A stretch of DNA of 64,000 bases from JANPLN01 sp043757265 (GCA_043757265.1 JAYUQP010000031.1:30229-94228); one strand, 5' to 3'. Numbered from the stretch's first letter, positions 34,541 to 42,487 are shown. The notes: a model not told the origin generated them from the sequence alone. Numbers and translations are program-made.

Positions 34541-34718
34541 AACACGTCCTTGTTATTCAGCTTATCGGCTCAAAATGAGATGATTTTAACTGGACCAACG
34601 TCTAAAGAAGTGTTGGGAATTAGAGCACTTCTTACTTTTTTTCATACCCCATTCGGTTGTATGGCATCGGCCACCACACACTGCTATCTTGCCACCTCAT
34701 TCGATTTCGGAGGGTTTT

Positions 34719-35612
34719 ATGAAAGCAATGCTTTCTTTGTTAGTTGTAGTTCAATTCCTTTGTTCTTTTTCGCACGCTCAGACCGTGGTGCCGGTGGCAG
34801 ACGGAGATTTGACCACAAACATTTCTGCCCGAAACGATCTTAGCCGGGTTCTTTCTGTTATCAGCGAATTAAAGGGTCCCATCACTAATGCCGCACGTGC
34901 CTTTGGACTCGATCCTATTCACGTTGCTGGAGCCATTGCAGGTGAACACGCGCTCAATGTTTCGCTGCAGGATTCTGCACAGAATTTGTTAGCTCGGTCA
35001 TGGACCAATGCGGATATTTGGTCGCAAACCAATTCACAAATGCCAGACAAAAATTTGAGCGCCGTCATAACCGGTGACCAGTACCGCGAGTGCTTTCAAA
35101 ACGGTCGTGATTACGATCTTTGGATGTGCATCGTTGATAAATGGAATCGCAGCAATGCAATCAACGTTCTCATGGGCCAAAAAGAGTTTTTTAGAAGATT
35201 CTCTTCGCATTTTTTCAACCCCAATCAACACGCCGACATTGGACTTACCTTTGGCGTCGGGCAAATGAGCCCCGTTCGTGCTTTGATGGTGGATGATCTC
35301 GTCGCTCAATCGGGCTTGGAGCGAATCAATTTTTTAAAGACCGGAGAAGTTTCACGTATCTACGTGCGAATTTTGGATCCGAACAGTGTTGTGTACTATG
35401 TAGCAGCCACTATTGCTTACTCAATGGCAGTTTATCGCTCAGGTGGTTATGATATTTCGCAGAACCCCGGCCTCACAGCAACTTTGTATAACAACGGGAA
35501 TGAAAAACTGCTATTACAGCGAACTCTGCGTGAAAATCGGCTCCCCGAAACGAACGATCTTGGCAAGTGGGTCAATCAAAACCAAGAAGCCATTCGTGGT
35601 GCAATTCATTAA
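34719..35612 (+). CDS. DUF1402 family exported protein (lysozyme-like fold)
   Basis: A 297-residue protein with signal peptide MKAMLSLLVVVQFLCSFSHA. The segments LKGPITNAARAFGLDPIHVAGAIAGEHALNV, TFGVGQMSPVRALMVDD and ISQNPGLTATLYNNGN match the DUF1402 layout, in which a Glu in AGEH sits where transglycosylases keep their catalytic acid. It might act on peptidoglycan; that is inference. The start at 34719 is fixed by GGAGG 5 nt upstream, not the longer frame at 34689. Confidence 0.72.
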   Translation: MKAMLSLLVVVQFLCSFSHAQTVVPVADGDLTTNISARNDLSRVLSVISELKGPITNAARAFGLDPIHVAGAIAGEHALNVSLQDSAQNLLARSWTNADIWSQTNSQMPDKNLSAVITGDQYRECFQNGRDYDLWMCIVDKWNRSNAINVLMGQKEFFRRFSSHFFNPNQHADIGLTFGVGQMSPVRALMVDDLVAQSGLERINFLKTGEVSRIYVRILDPNSVVYYVAATIAYSMAVYRSGGYDISQNPGLTATLYNNGNEKLLLQRTLRENRLPETNDLGKWVNQNQEAIRGAIH

Positions 35613-35653
35613 ATTTGAGGCTTTTTTACGATTCAATTGATAAAGGAACTTTT

Positions 35654-36115
35654 ATGAAATTTATTTTACTCTCAGTTTTTATTCTTTCATGCTCTTTGGT
35701 TGCAGATATCGCTTTGGCCGAAAATTCGACGTGCATTGTTAATCCGGTTAACAACATCATGCTGCTCGAATCGGAGGTCACCCTTGAAGGTACATTGGAC
35801 CTCAACCCAATGTTTTCGTCGCCCGAAGATATTTCCAGTATGACGGAAGATCAAAAGAGCGTGATGTTTTTACTCAAGCCAAACCAATCTGTTCTTCTCG
35901 AACAGTGGAGCGACACCGTCGACGTCCTTGCCTGCCAAGCCCCTGGCGTGACTCTTGAGCTTAATATACAGCAAAGGGATTTGGTTTCTCCGGCTCTGGC
36001 TAAAGTGGACAGGAGAGTCAGCGTTACTGGAAAGATACGATGGTCCGAGTCTTCTTTGGAAATCGCGGGTAACGCAGTCCTTATGGGCGTTACAGAAATC
36101 TCCATAAAAAAATAA
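35654..36115 (+). CDS. Small exported protein, unknown
   Basis: A 153-residue protein with signal peptide MKFILLSVFILSCSLVADIALA. The mature chain has two cysteines (TCIVN, ACQAPG) and beta-strand-like alternation (VTLEGTLDLNP, RRVSVTGKIRW, ILMGVTEISIKK). The start at 35654 is chosen because AAAGGAA lies 7 nt upstream. It follows the DUF1402 gene and is probably in the same transcript. No family recognised. Confidence 0.7.
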   Translation: MKFILLSVFILSCSLVADIALAENSTCIVNPVNNIMLLESEVTLEGTLDLNPMFSSPEDISSMTEDQKSVMFLLKPNQSVLLEQWSDTVDVLACQAPGVTLELNIQQRDLVSPALAKVDRRVSVTGKIRWSESSLEIAGNAVLMGVTEISIKK

Positions 36116-36162
36116 GGCTTGAGTATCGAGCTCGATTAAAAACATTTGGGCTTTGGAAATTA

Positions 36163-36252
36163 AGTCCAAACCGCAAAGTTTGGACTATAAATCGAACTCG
36201 AACTGCAAAGTTGGGAAGCTGGAATTTGAGCCCGAACCGCAAGGTTCGAGCT
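36163..36252. repeat. Three clustered small palindromic units
   Basis: Three units of about 33 bp are arranged in tandem. Unit 1 is a perfect AGTCCAAAC-CGCAAA-GTTTGGACT hairpin. Unit 3 is CGAACC-GCAA-GGTTCG with flanking AGC/GCT. Unit 2 (CGAACTGCAAAGTTGGG) is decayed. All share the CCGCAA loop. They lie between an exported-protein gene and the pseudokinase gene. Confidence 0.65.
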
Positions 36253-36271
36253 ATGACAGACGGGGTGGGAT

Positions 36272-37057
36272 TTGATCAATTCGAAAGTATTTTTTTTACC
36301 AGTGTTAATCCTAATTGGCTTTGTAAACAACGCCGACGCAGAACTCATCTGCCATAGTCTGTTTCAGGTTTCTCCACTGATAATTCCTTTTGCGACACCA
36401 CTCTCGACGCCAATCAAAGCATCACCGGCTGCATCACCGTCATCCCCGCATCCGCCTCCACTCGCTCTTTTTGATGACGTCCGTGCCCAATACGAACTTT
36501 TATCTCGAACTGAGCAGCATCCTCTGATGAAAATAGGAGAAGGAAATTCGGCCATCAGTTACTTATCGCGCGAAGCTGACGGCGAGTACGTGGTTATCAA
36601 GATATACAAACCAGCTCATCTCGTCTCTCTCAAAAGGGATCACGAGGGATTACAAGCGGTGCAGGATTTTTTTATAATGGACAAGCAGCACTCGCCGCAA
36701 CTTCAGGTTGTAGCCTCGCAAATCGTAAAACTGGATAACGGCACGTTCGCGCTCAAAATGCCATTTGTCCCTGGCGTCAACTTGCACAAGTTTCTTGTTG
36801 AAACCGCAGAAACAAATCCGCTGCGGCAGGTTGCGGTGGATTTATACAACCAGATGATCTCCGAGTTGCACAGAGACGCGCAACGGCTGGGCCTAGTGGA
36901 TGAGGTTCGTGTTGAAACTGATAAATATTTTCAAGACCATAAAATCGACGGGCTGATGATGTTACGAATCAACGGAAACCCATCAATTTTAATTAAATCA
37001 GACAATGTTATTTTTAATCCCGCCGAAAACAGCCTAACGCTAATTGATCCGTACTAG
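36272..37057 (+). CDS. Exported protein kinase-like protein, probably inactive and short
   Basis: A 261-residue protein with a signal peptide (VFFLPVLILIGFVNNADA) and a Pro/Ser/Ala-rich linker (about 40-64). From residue 85 it resembles the N-lobe and catalytic loop of protein-kinase-like folds: IGEGNSAISYL as glycine loop, Lys110 in VVIKIYKP, MPFVPGVNLHKFL as hinge, then SILIKSDNVIFN in place of HRDLKPDNIL, and LIDPY in place of DFG. The HRD Asp position is Leu240. The chain stops 2 residues after the DFG-like Asp259, so most of the C-lobe is missing. It starts at TTG (36272). It may be a binding protein, or a truncated gene. Confidence 0.55.
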   Translation: MINSKVFFLPVLILIGFVNNADAELICHSLFQVSPLIIPFATPLSTPIKASPAASPSSPHPPPLALFDDVRAQYELLSRTEQHPLMKIGEGNSAISYLSREADGEYVVIKIYKPAHLVSLKRDHEGLQAVQDFFIMDKQHSPQLQVVASQIVKLDNGTFALKMPFVPGVNLHKFLVETAETNPLRQVAVDLYNQMISELHRDAQRLGLVDEVRVETDKYFQDHKIDGLMMLRINGNPSILIKSDNVIFNPAENSLTLIDPY

Positions 37058-37125
37058 TTTACAGAGATAGCGAAACCGTTTGAATGAATCTAGCTATTAT
37101 AAAAAGCAACGAACAATATAAAGGC

Positions 37126-37216
37126 GAGATCCTTCGCTGCGCTCAGGTTGACGGGTGGGAGGTCCTTCGCTCCGCTCAGGTTGATGGGGGGGAGGTCCTT
37201 CGCTCCGCTCAGGACG
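37126..37216. repeat. Three tandem half-units of the dispersed repeat
   Basis: Three direct copies of GAGATCCTTCGCTGCGCTCAGG-type sequence with about 33-bp period (GGTCCTTCGCTCCGCTCAGG in the second and third). Each is one arm of the palindromic element at 3138. The plus-strand frame at 37084-37299 translates them (EVLRSAQ repeated) and is not a gene. They lie between the pseudokinase gene and fliW. Confidence 0.75.
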
Positions 37217-37249
37217 GTGTTAAGACAAAAGACGCTAGCCCACTTCTGA

Positions 37250-37771
37250 TTAGACTGTTTTATCTACTGGTAATTTTATGGCCACGCCAGACTCAATAGC
37301 TTTGCTTTTGATGGCACTCGCATTGTTTTGAACCACGCGCTGCTGAAGGCGGGTAAAAATCGGTTCACGAATTTCGAGTTTGTTATCTTGAAGAACACAC
37401 TGGCGACCCGTTTTGTCGGTGATGTTCACCACAATGGGTGCTTTTAAGTTTGCTGTCATCATGGTTGGATCTTCGGGAATTGTAATGATGCAAAAAGAGC
37501 GCAACCCTTTTTTGTCTTCGCTGTTGAGCAATTTCATATCGCTCTTGCTGATGCTTAAATCGAAATTATCAGAAAATAATTCAGGTTCTAAGACTGGAAA
37601 GGCAATGCTGGGTTCGTCACAACTTTGAAGCCAAGCAAAAATTTCGTCGCTGGGATCATCGAGCAAAACAAAACGATCAAGATCAGAAAAACCTAACAAA
37701 CCCTCGGGAAAAGTTAGCACGTCATCAGTCGTGACGGTAATATTCCCAAAACGCGATGTTTGGATCTGCAT
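37250..37771 (-). CDS. fliW: FliW, flagellar assembly factor and CsrA antagonist
   Basis: FliW binds CsrA and also flagellin, so free FliW relieves CsrA repression as flagellin is exported. The 173-residue protein begins MQIQTSRFGNITV, with FPEGLLGFSDLDRFVLLDD typical of the family. The start at 37771 is fixed by GGAGGGG just upstream rather than the longer frame at 37837. Its C-terminal 30 residues extend past the usual end. It is the last gene of the flagellar run, 480 bp after csrA. Confidence 0.92.
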   Translation of the reverse strand: MQIQTSRFGNITVTTDDVLTFPEGLLGFSDLDRFVLLDDPSDEIFAWLQSCDEPSIAFPVLEPELFSDNFDLSISKSDMKLLNSEDKKGLRSFCIITIPEDPTMMTANLKAPIVVNITDKTGRQCVLQDNKLEIREPIFTRLQQRVVQNNASAIKSKAIESGVAIKLPVDKTV

Positions 37772-38144
37772 TTCCCCTCCAAAAAACCTTCTCGGTCCCC
37801 TAAAACAAGCCCCGTGCTCTAACAATACGGACAACACAAAGCGCCGATCGGTTAATCAAATAGTAGTCGTTTCTATGAAAATAATTCAAGACTTTTCTAC
37901 AGCGTGACAGATCATAACAGATTCTCGACAACCCGCGCTAGATTTTCCAGCACCCAAAAAAGCCCGTGCAACGATCAACTCACAAGGGAAACAAACTGCA
38001 CAAGAGGTTAGATCGACTAACGAAAGATAGGACAACATGGCCGGCGAGAACATCCATCCACGCATATTCCAACCGCCTACGCTTTTTTTAATTTTGGGAG
38101 ATACCAAGGCAGACAAACCAAACAAGCGGGAATAATCAAACGGG
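37772..38144. other. Region between csrA and fliW without a recognised gene
   Basis: About 370 bp. A minus-strand frame at 37886-38152 (88 codons) is open and in the orientation of its neighbours, but has no recognisable motif, no Shine-Dalgarno, and its start lies in the arm of the inverted repeat at 38145; I do not call it a gene. The Shine-Dalgarno and presumably a promoter of fliW lie at the left end. Confidence 0.4.
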
Positions 38145-38268
38145 CCCAGCAATCTTAGAATCGCTGCAGCCGAGGCGCAAGGAGAGAGGCGCGGAGGCGT
38201 GCTTTACGCACGCCGCACAAGCCGACCGACGAAGTAACGAAGGATCCAGCGATTCTAAGATTGCTGGG
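38145..38268. repeat. 124-bp inverted-repeat element overlapping the csrA stop
   Basis: Perfect 22-bp arms (38145-38166 and 38247-38268, core AGCAATCTTAGAATCGCTG) enclose 80 bp that contain a perfect GGCGTGC-TTTAC-GCACGCC hairpin (38196-38214). The right arm includes the last codons and the stop codon of csrA. The plan is the same as the element after glmS, though the sequence differs. It could end transcription, or shield the csrA mRNA 3' end. Confidence 0.8.
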
Positions 38269-38494
38269 GATCTTTTAGCATTTTTGCTACGTCTTTGGCT
38301 TTGTCTGAGGTAGTCGAAATAGACTGCTTATTTTGCTCTTGAATTGAAAGGTAAACTTCTTCGCGGTGAATTTTTGTATCTTTTGGAGCTTCGATGCCGA
38401 GTCGGACTTGTTTGCCTTTAATCTGAACCACGCGGATTTTAATGTGGTCGTCGATTGCTATGCTTTCGCCAATTTTTCTTGTGAGAACTAACAT
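38255..38494 (-). CDS. csrA: CsrA, mRNA-binding translational regulator
   Basis: CsrA dimers bind GGA in RNA hairpin loops near ribosome sites, blocking translation or changing decay. The 79-residue protein starts MLVLTRKIGESIAIDDHI, then IRVVQIKGKQVRLGIEAPK and IHREEVY, all canonical. A 25-residue polar tail (SISTTSDKAKDVAKMLKD) follows. AAGGAG is 4 nt before the ATG. The leader contains a hairpin that shows GGA in its loop, so autoregulation is likely. Its partner FliW is encoded downstream. Confidence 0.96.
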   Translation of the reverse strand: MLVLTRKIGESIAIDDHIKIRVVQIKGKQVRLGIEAPKDTKIHREEVYLSIQEQNKQSISTTSDKAKDVAKMLKDPQQS

Positions 38495-38501
38495 AAAGCT
38501 C

Positions 38502-38521
38502 CTTCAACATCCTGGTCAAAG
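38502..38521 (-). promoter_or_regulatory. CsrA-type hairpin in the csrA leader
   Basis: On the mRNA, CTTTGAC pairs with GTTGAAG (7 bp with two G-U pairs) around the loop CAGGAU. The sequence ACCAGGAUGU matches 9 of 10 positions of the known CsrA consensus core. The 3' arm runs into the AAGGAG Shine-Dalgarno of csrA, so binding here would block its translation. Confidence 0.6.
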
Positions 38522-38622
38522 CTCAGCTTGCGTAGTGATTACGCTTCTGCCCAGCAAACTATCAAATAAGACAAACCACTAAAACAATCAGGTTATAAAA
38601 CCGAATGTCTTAGCTATTCTTA

Positions 38623-39648
38623 CTACCTTAGAAAGTCAAGGAGTGTTGTCTTCAACATTTTTCCGGATGTGGCTAAAGAAGCCTCAAGCTGAGTTTGGGT
38701 TTTGCTCAAATTGTTGACGAGGTCATACATGTCGACGTCCTCGATTTCAGATTGGACTATTTTTGCATCAACGTTCAATTTTTGTAAGGTTTCTAGTCCC
38801 GAATTGAGACTAGTTACACGCGATCCCAATTCTCCCCTCGCCATATTTATTTGCGAGATGGAGTTATCCAGAGAATCGAGAGAGTTTTGCACAACGTGTT
38901 TATCGTTTGCCCGTAAGCCCACTTCTAAATCTCTTAAAACTTCAAAAATATTCGTCGACGCCATTCCCCAGTGACCCTCTGAACTGTTCGCCAGCGTTTG
39001 TGCTTTAGGTGAAAGTGGGTCTGCGGAACTCGGCCCGCGAGTTTCAACTTGTGTCTTTTCATCCTGCATAGTTTCAATGGGAGGAAGTGGTTGATTTAAT
39101 TTTTTACCCATAAAAACAACGCTGCCGGGAATGTTCATGGTGATGTAAGAATCTTTTTCGATCTGAACATCCACCTCAGCATCGTCACCAAAGTAGGTGC
39201 CCGTCATATCAAATGGCGTGGTCATACTTTTGTAGCCACCAAACAGGAATCGATCGCCAAATTTTCGATTTCCAATGTTTACCATCTGCTCGTAAATTTG
39301 TTTTATCTCCGAGGCCACAATGGAGCGCGACTCAGCCCCGTTAGCCGCATCGTCGGCTTGATCGATGGCAAGTTCTTTGGCGCGAATAAGCATTTCGCTA
39401 GCCTGGGACAATGACTGCTCTGAATATTCAACAAATTCCTTGGCCGATAGAATATTGCGTTTGTACTGCTCAAATCCCTGCATCTCGGTTTTTTTCTCTA
39501 AGATGCGAACAGCACCCATTGGATCATCTGAAGGTTTATTTATGCGTTTTTGTGAAGCCGCCTGATGTTGATAAACCATCATATCACTGCGATTTTTATT
39601 GATCGCATTCAATGACTGGTTGTAATTCATTTTATCAGCGACGCGCAT
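38623..39648 (-). CDS. flgL: FlgL, hook-filament junction protein (HAP3)
   Basis: A 341-residue flagellin-like junction protein that lies between FlgK and the filament. The N-terminus (MRVADKMNYNQSLNAINKNRSDM..QKRINKPSDDPMGAVRIL) and C-terminus (long helix ending LLDFLR) have the D0/D1 coiled-coil pattern, and NRKFGDRFLFGGYKS is typical. The stop of flgK and the ATG of flgL overlap (TAATG), with GGAGA upstream. Confidence 0.94.
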   Translation of the reverse strand: MRVADKMNYNQSLNAINKNRSDMMVYQHQAASQKRINKPSDDPMGAVRILEKKTEMQGFEQYKRNILSAKEFVEYSEQSLSQASEMLIRAKELAIDQADDAANGAESRSIVASEIKQIYEQMVNIGNRKFGDRFLFGGYKSMTTPFDMTGTYFGDDAEVDVQIEKDSYITMNIPGSVVFMGKKLNQPLPPIETMQDEKTQVETRGPSSADPLSPKAQTLANSSEGHWGMASTNIFEVLRDLEVGLRANDKHVVQNSLDSLDNSISQINMARGELGSRVTSLNSGLETLQKLNVDAKIVQSEIEDVDMYDLVNNLSKTQTQLEASLATSGKMLKTTLLDFLR

Positions 39649-41078
39649 TAATATCTCCGTATATTGAGAACGGTTTCAAGCATTTCATCCGCGGTACGAA
39701 TTACGCGAGCCGAAGCATCGAATTGCTTTTGCCATTCAATCATGCTGGCCACTTCTTGGTCCATGTTAACGCCGCTATAACTTTCGCGCAAGTTTTCTAG
39801 TTGTCGAACAACGCCCTCTTGTGTCTCTACTAATCCATTTATATTTTGCGCACGAAGACCTAGCTCTGCTACCATTCCGTTATAATATTCATCCACAGAG
39901 GTGGCTCCATCGAGAAGCGATTTGCTATGTTGTAAATCGCTAATCATATTTGCAATTCTGTTATCACCTGGACTGTTCGGATCGGCTCCCGCAACAATGC
40001 GACCAACGTCACCCAAGAGGGTAGGATTGATTTTGATTGTACCAGCTGTTCCTCTTTGCTCGCCAACATGGGTAAAAAAATCTTCACCGCGTTGGTTGTA
40101 AGCGTTGTGCCCTTGCCGATGGATGTCGTTTACACGATTCGCAATTTCGAATGCAAGCATGTCAATTTTACGCTCAAACTCCATAACGTCACCATCGCGC
40201 ACCGAAATCAGTCCGCCGAGTTTTCCACCTCTAATCCGATCAGTCAAAATCATCGGCTCAGCAAACTCGTGATGGTAATACTGGATATCTAAATCGCCTT
40301 CCGCTTTACCCTCTCGCCCGGGAGTTGATACGGCCTCCAGCTTACGAGCTTCGTTACCTACAACTAAAATTGCATCATCTGCGGTGCTAATTGTTAACGT
40401 GGAATCTTTGCCCTCGGCCCATTTGATATCAACAAATTCTCCCAGTTGTTTTAGAAGAGCATCTCGACGGTCACGTTCATCGTTTGCAAATCCCCCACCA
40501 ATTTCTACTTTTTGAACTTGCATGTTCAGTGAAGCAATTTCCTGTGTCACCGAGTTGATCTCGTTCACTTGAATAAGAACTTGGCTGTCGGACTCTTTGC
40601 GAATATCTGCGAGTTGCTCGCCGACACGATTTAAATCACGGGTTAAAAGATCTGCGCTCTCTTTCACGGCGATTCGCTTGGGCATACTTTCTGGGTTGGT
40701 TGAAAGTTCGCGAAAGGAATTAAAAAATTTGCCAATAGAAGTATTTAGACCGTCTGTTTGTTGTTCGTTGTAGACTTGTTCTAGGCGCATCAACGCCGTG
40801 TTTTGTCCGCTTAAAAAACCCAGTTGCGATCTTTCTTGAGTTAATTGCCGCTCAAGATAGGGGTTGTTGACCCGCTGAACTGTAGCTGCACGAGCCCCGG
40901 TGCCCATTCGCATCTTTCCAGCACCGTTTGGAAAGTTACTAAAAGTTTCAACTTGTTGCCGACTGTAGCCTTCGGTATTTTTGTTAGCGATGTTGTGCGA
41001 AACCGTATGCAGCGCCGTCTGACTATTCATCATGGCTCTCTGCCCAATATTCATGGCGGTTCCGATTCTCGACGACAT
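39648..41078 (-). CDS. flgK: FlgK, hook-filament junction protein (HAP1)
   Basis: A 476-residue junction protein. The N-terminus (IGQRAMMNSQTALHTVSHNIANKNTEGYSRQ) is the axial-protein motif. The C-terminus (VASMIEWQKQFDASARVIRTADEMLETVLNI) forms the matching D0 helix. The leader carries a hairpin and a row of GGA motifs up to the start codon. It overlaps flgL by one base. Confidence 0.95.
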   Translation of the reverse strand: MSSRIGTAMNIGQRAMMNSQTALHTVSHNIANKNTEGYSRQQVETFSNFPNGAGKMRMGTGARAATVQRVNNPYLERQLTQERSQLGFLSGQNTALMRLEQVYNEQQTDGLNTSIGKFFNSFRELSTNPESMPKRIAVKESADLLTRDLNRVGEQLADIRKESDSQVLIQVNEINSVTQEIASLNMQVQKVEIGGGFANDERDRRDALLKQLGEFVDIKWAEGKDSTLTISTADDAILVVGNEARKLEAVSTPGREGKAEGDLDIQYYHHEFAEPMILTDRIRGGKLGGLISVRDGDVMEFERKIDMLAFEIANRVNDIHRQGHNAYNQRGEDFFTHVGEQRGTAGTIKINPTLLGDVGRIVAGADPNSPGDNRIANMISDLQHSKSLLDGATSVDEYYNGMVAELGLRAQNINGLVETQEGVVRQLENLRESYSGVNMDQEVASMIEWQKQFDASARVIRTADEMLETVLNIRRY

Positions 41079-41112
41079 CCTGTCCTTCCGTGAAGTCCAT
41101 CTTGGACTTCAC
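41079..41112 (-). promoter_or_regulatory. flgK leader: hairpin followed by clustered GGA motifs
   Basis: On the mRNA a perfect 9-bp stem GTGAAGTCC-AAGAT-GGACTTCAC (41090-41112) ends at the Shine-Dalgarno zone CGGAAGGACAGG-AUG. Four GGA trinucleotides occur in 23 nt. ACAGGAUGU resembles the CsrA consensus and contains the start codon. This suggests CsrA control of flgK. Confidence 0.5.
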
Positions 41113-41117
41113 CACGC

Positions 41118-41627
41118 TTACACTTCTTTGCTCACAAGGCGCCCCGAAGTTTCCTTCGAGCTATCGCTGCGCTTGCCTTTCTTTTCGTATGTGGATTTTT
41201 TATTTAATGTTTCAGTAAAAGATTGCATAGCTCCAGTAATGTGCAACAGCGCCGATTGAGCGAGTTGATCGTTTTGTTTATTTATTTTCGATGTTCTTTC
41301 GATTAATAAATTGAGCACCGTCCGAAAACGCAAAAGCTTGTCCTTTTTTACACCGTCAAAAGCGGAGGCAATGTCTAAGAGCCGCGGAGTTTGCGCCGGC
41401 AACGCGAACTGAGTCTGCATTTCTGTGGCCACATGCATCCACTTTGTTTCCAGTTCGTTTATTTTTTTTAGCAAAAGCTCTTTTTTTTCATTGAGGCTTG
41501 AAAGCACATGCAGGTCGGCGCCAAGCAGTACTGCCTTTTCCGTTCGCACGGTTTCGAAAAGTAAACGGTAAACCCGCACCAGGTGGTGGAGGTTTTTTTC
41601 AAGTTCCAAAAAGAGTTGATCTTTCAT
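41118..41627 (-). CDS. flgN: FlgN, chaperone for FlgK/FlgL
   Basis: A 169-residue all-helical cytosolic protein (LFLELEKNLHHLVRVYRLLFETVRTEKAVLLG, then LNEKKELLLKKINELE) with the FlgN pattern. FlgN escorts the hook-associated proteins to the export gate. The last 25 residues are basic. Its place directly before flgK-flgL supports the call. TAGGAG precedes the ATG and overlaps the flgM stop. Confidence 0.85.
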   Translation of the reverse strand: MKDQLFLELEKNLHHLVRVYRLLFETVRTEKAVLLGADLHVLSSLNEKKELLLKKINELETKWMHVATEMQTQFALPAQTPRLLDIASAFDGVKKDKLLRFRTVLNLLIERTSKINKQNDQLAQSALLHITGAMQSFTETLNKKSTYEKKGKRSDSSKETSGRLVSKEV

Positions 41628-41638
41628 TCACTGCGCTC

Positions 41639-41950
41639 CTAAGAGGGAAGAAGTAAATGTTCGTTAACGAGCTTGTCAGCGATCGCTTCGGCATCCATTT
41701 TGTAATCGCCTGAATCAATTAACTTTTGCAGACGCGCCACCTTGGCTTCATCCACCGAATCCTGTGACGCGATTTCTTTGGCTTTGTTAATTTGGCGAGC
41801 TTGCGGTGACACGTTGATCTTCGTTGCATCCATCATTTCGGTGGCCGAGATTGATGGCGACTTCCCTTTTCTGATGGAGGGATCTTTAGCAATATCGTGA
41901 ATGCCGCGATCGTTTAATAAGCCTTGTGCTGATTTGTTATTTACTTTCAC
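41639..41950 (-). CDS. flgM: FlgM, anti-sigma28 factor
   Basis: A 103-residue protein, intrinsically unstructured in the family, that binds FliA (sigma28) until exported through the hook. INVSPQARQINKAKE and VARLQKLIDSGDYKMDAEAIADKLVNEHL are typical. The start is set at GTG 41950, giving (M)KVNNKSAQ, because AAGGAGG lies 5 nt upstream, inside the longer frame that begins at ATG 41974. Confidence 0.88.
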   Translation of the reverse strand: MKVNNKSAQGLLNDRGIHDIAKDPSIRKGKSPSISATEMMDATKINVSPQARQINKAKEIASQDSVDEAKVARLQKLIDSGDYKMDAEAIADKLVNEHLLLPS

Positions 41951-42028
41951 CACATCCTCCTTGATGACATACATTTTATTGTATCATAGTGGGACAAAAA
42001 AGATCTACCAACCCGACCGGTCAAGAGT

Positions 42029-42403
42029 CTATTTTTCTTCTTTTTTGGGTGGAACTGGACTCGATGTGTACCGACTGTGCTGGCTCGGAATTATCTTTTC
42101 CTTTAATTCCTTGTAAATCAAGTCTGCAAGGCCGTTCCCGCCACTCTCTACCCATTTTTCGGCATATTGGGTATACAGCTCATCTTTATATATTTTTTCG
42201 GCCATGGAAGGTTTTGTAACGCTACTGTGATCCACAGTTTTTTTCATGGCGTTCATCATCTCTTCTAAAAACTGCTGCTCGTACATCTTTGCAGCTTTGT
42301 GTAGCTGTTGATCGAGAGTCGGTGGAGTGTGTTGTGGTTTGTTGACGTTTTTTACATTCATAAAAAAACAGGGGGTCAGAGTCAGACGCGCGTCCATGCG
42401 CAT
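42029..42403 (-). CDS. flgJ: FlgJ-like rod-binding protein without muramidase domain
   Basis: A 124-residue protein with the FlgJ N-terminal rod-cap pattern (AAKMYEQQFLEEMMNAMKKTV, then YTQYAEKWVESGGNGLADLIYKEL). The peptidoglycan hydrolase half found in enterobacterial FlgJ is absent. AAGG 5 nt before the ATG at 42403 supports this start; the Met at 42361 is an alternative. Two hairpins with GGA loops lie in its leader. A separate lytic transglycosylase gene adjoins the other end of the flagellar operon and could supply the missing activity. Confidence 0.85.
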   Translation of the reverse strand: MRMDARLTLTPCFFMNVKNVNKPQHTPPTLDQQLHKAAKMYEQQFLEEMMNAMKKTVDHSSVTKPSMAEKIYKDELYTQYAEKWVESGGNGLADLIYKELKEKIIPSQHSRYTSSPVPPKKEEK

Positions 42404-42421
42404 TTAGCCTTAAAATAGGTT

Positions 42422-42487
42422 TGATCCATCCTTGGTTCAAAAACCTGTCCCAGCTACTCTTCTGCTCAAGAGAAACCATCCGTGGTT
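42422..42487 (-). promoter_or_regulatory. Paired CsrA-type hairpins upstream of flgJ
   Basis: On the mRNA two hairpins show GGA in a tetraloop. TGAACCA-AGGA-TGGATCA (42422-42439) has a 7-bp stem with one mismatch. AACCA-CGGA-TGGTT (42474-42487) has a perfect 5-bp stem. The loops are about 48 nt apart and the nearer one is about 25 nt before the flgJ ATG. Two such sites are what a CsrA dimer bridges. Confidence 0.6.

Noticed and set aside
34567..34581. GGCTCA-AAA-TGAGAT as another activator dyad
   Set aside because: As TGTCT-N7-AGACA it matches only 6 of 10 positions and no sigma54 promoter lies on either side.
37084..37299. 71-codon plus-strand frame with repeated EVLRSAQ
   Set aside because: The protein repeats come from three tandem copies of the non-coding repeat.
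37886..38152. 88-codon minus-strand frame between csrA and fliW
   Set aside because: Right orientation, but no Shine-Dalgarno, no motif, and its start falls in an inverted-repeat arm.
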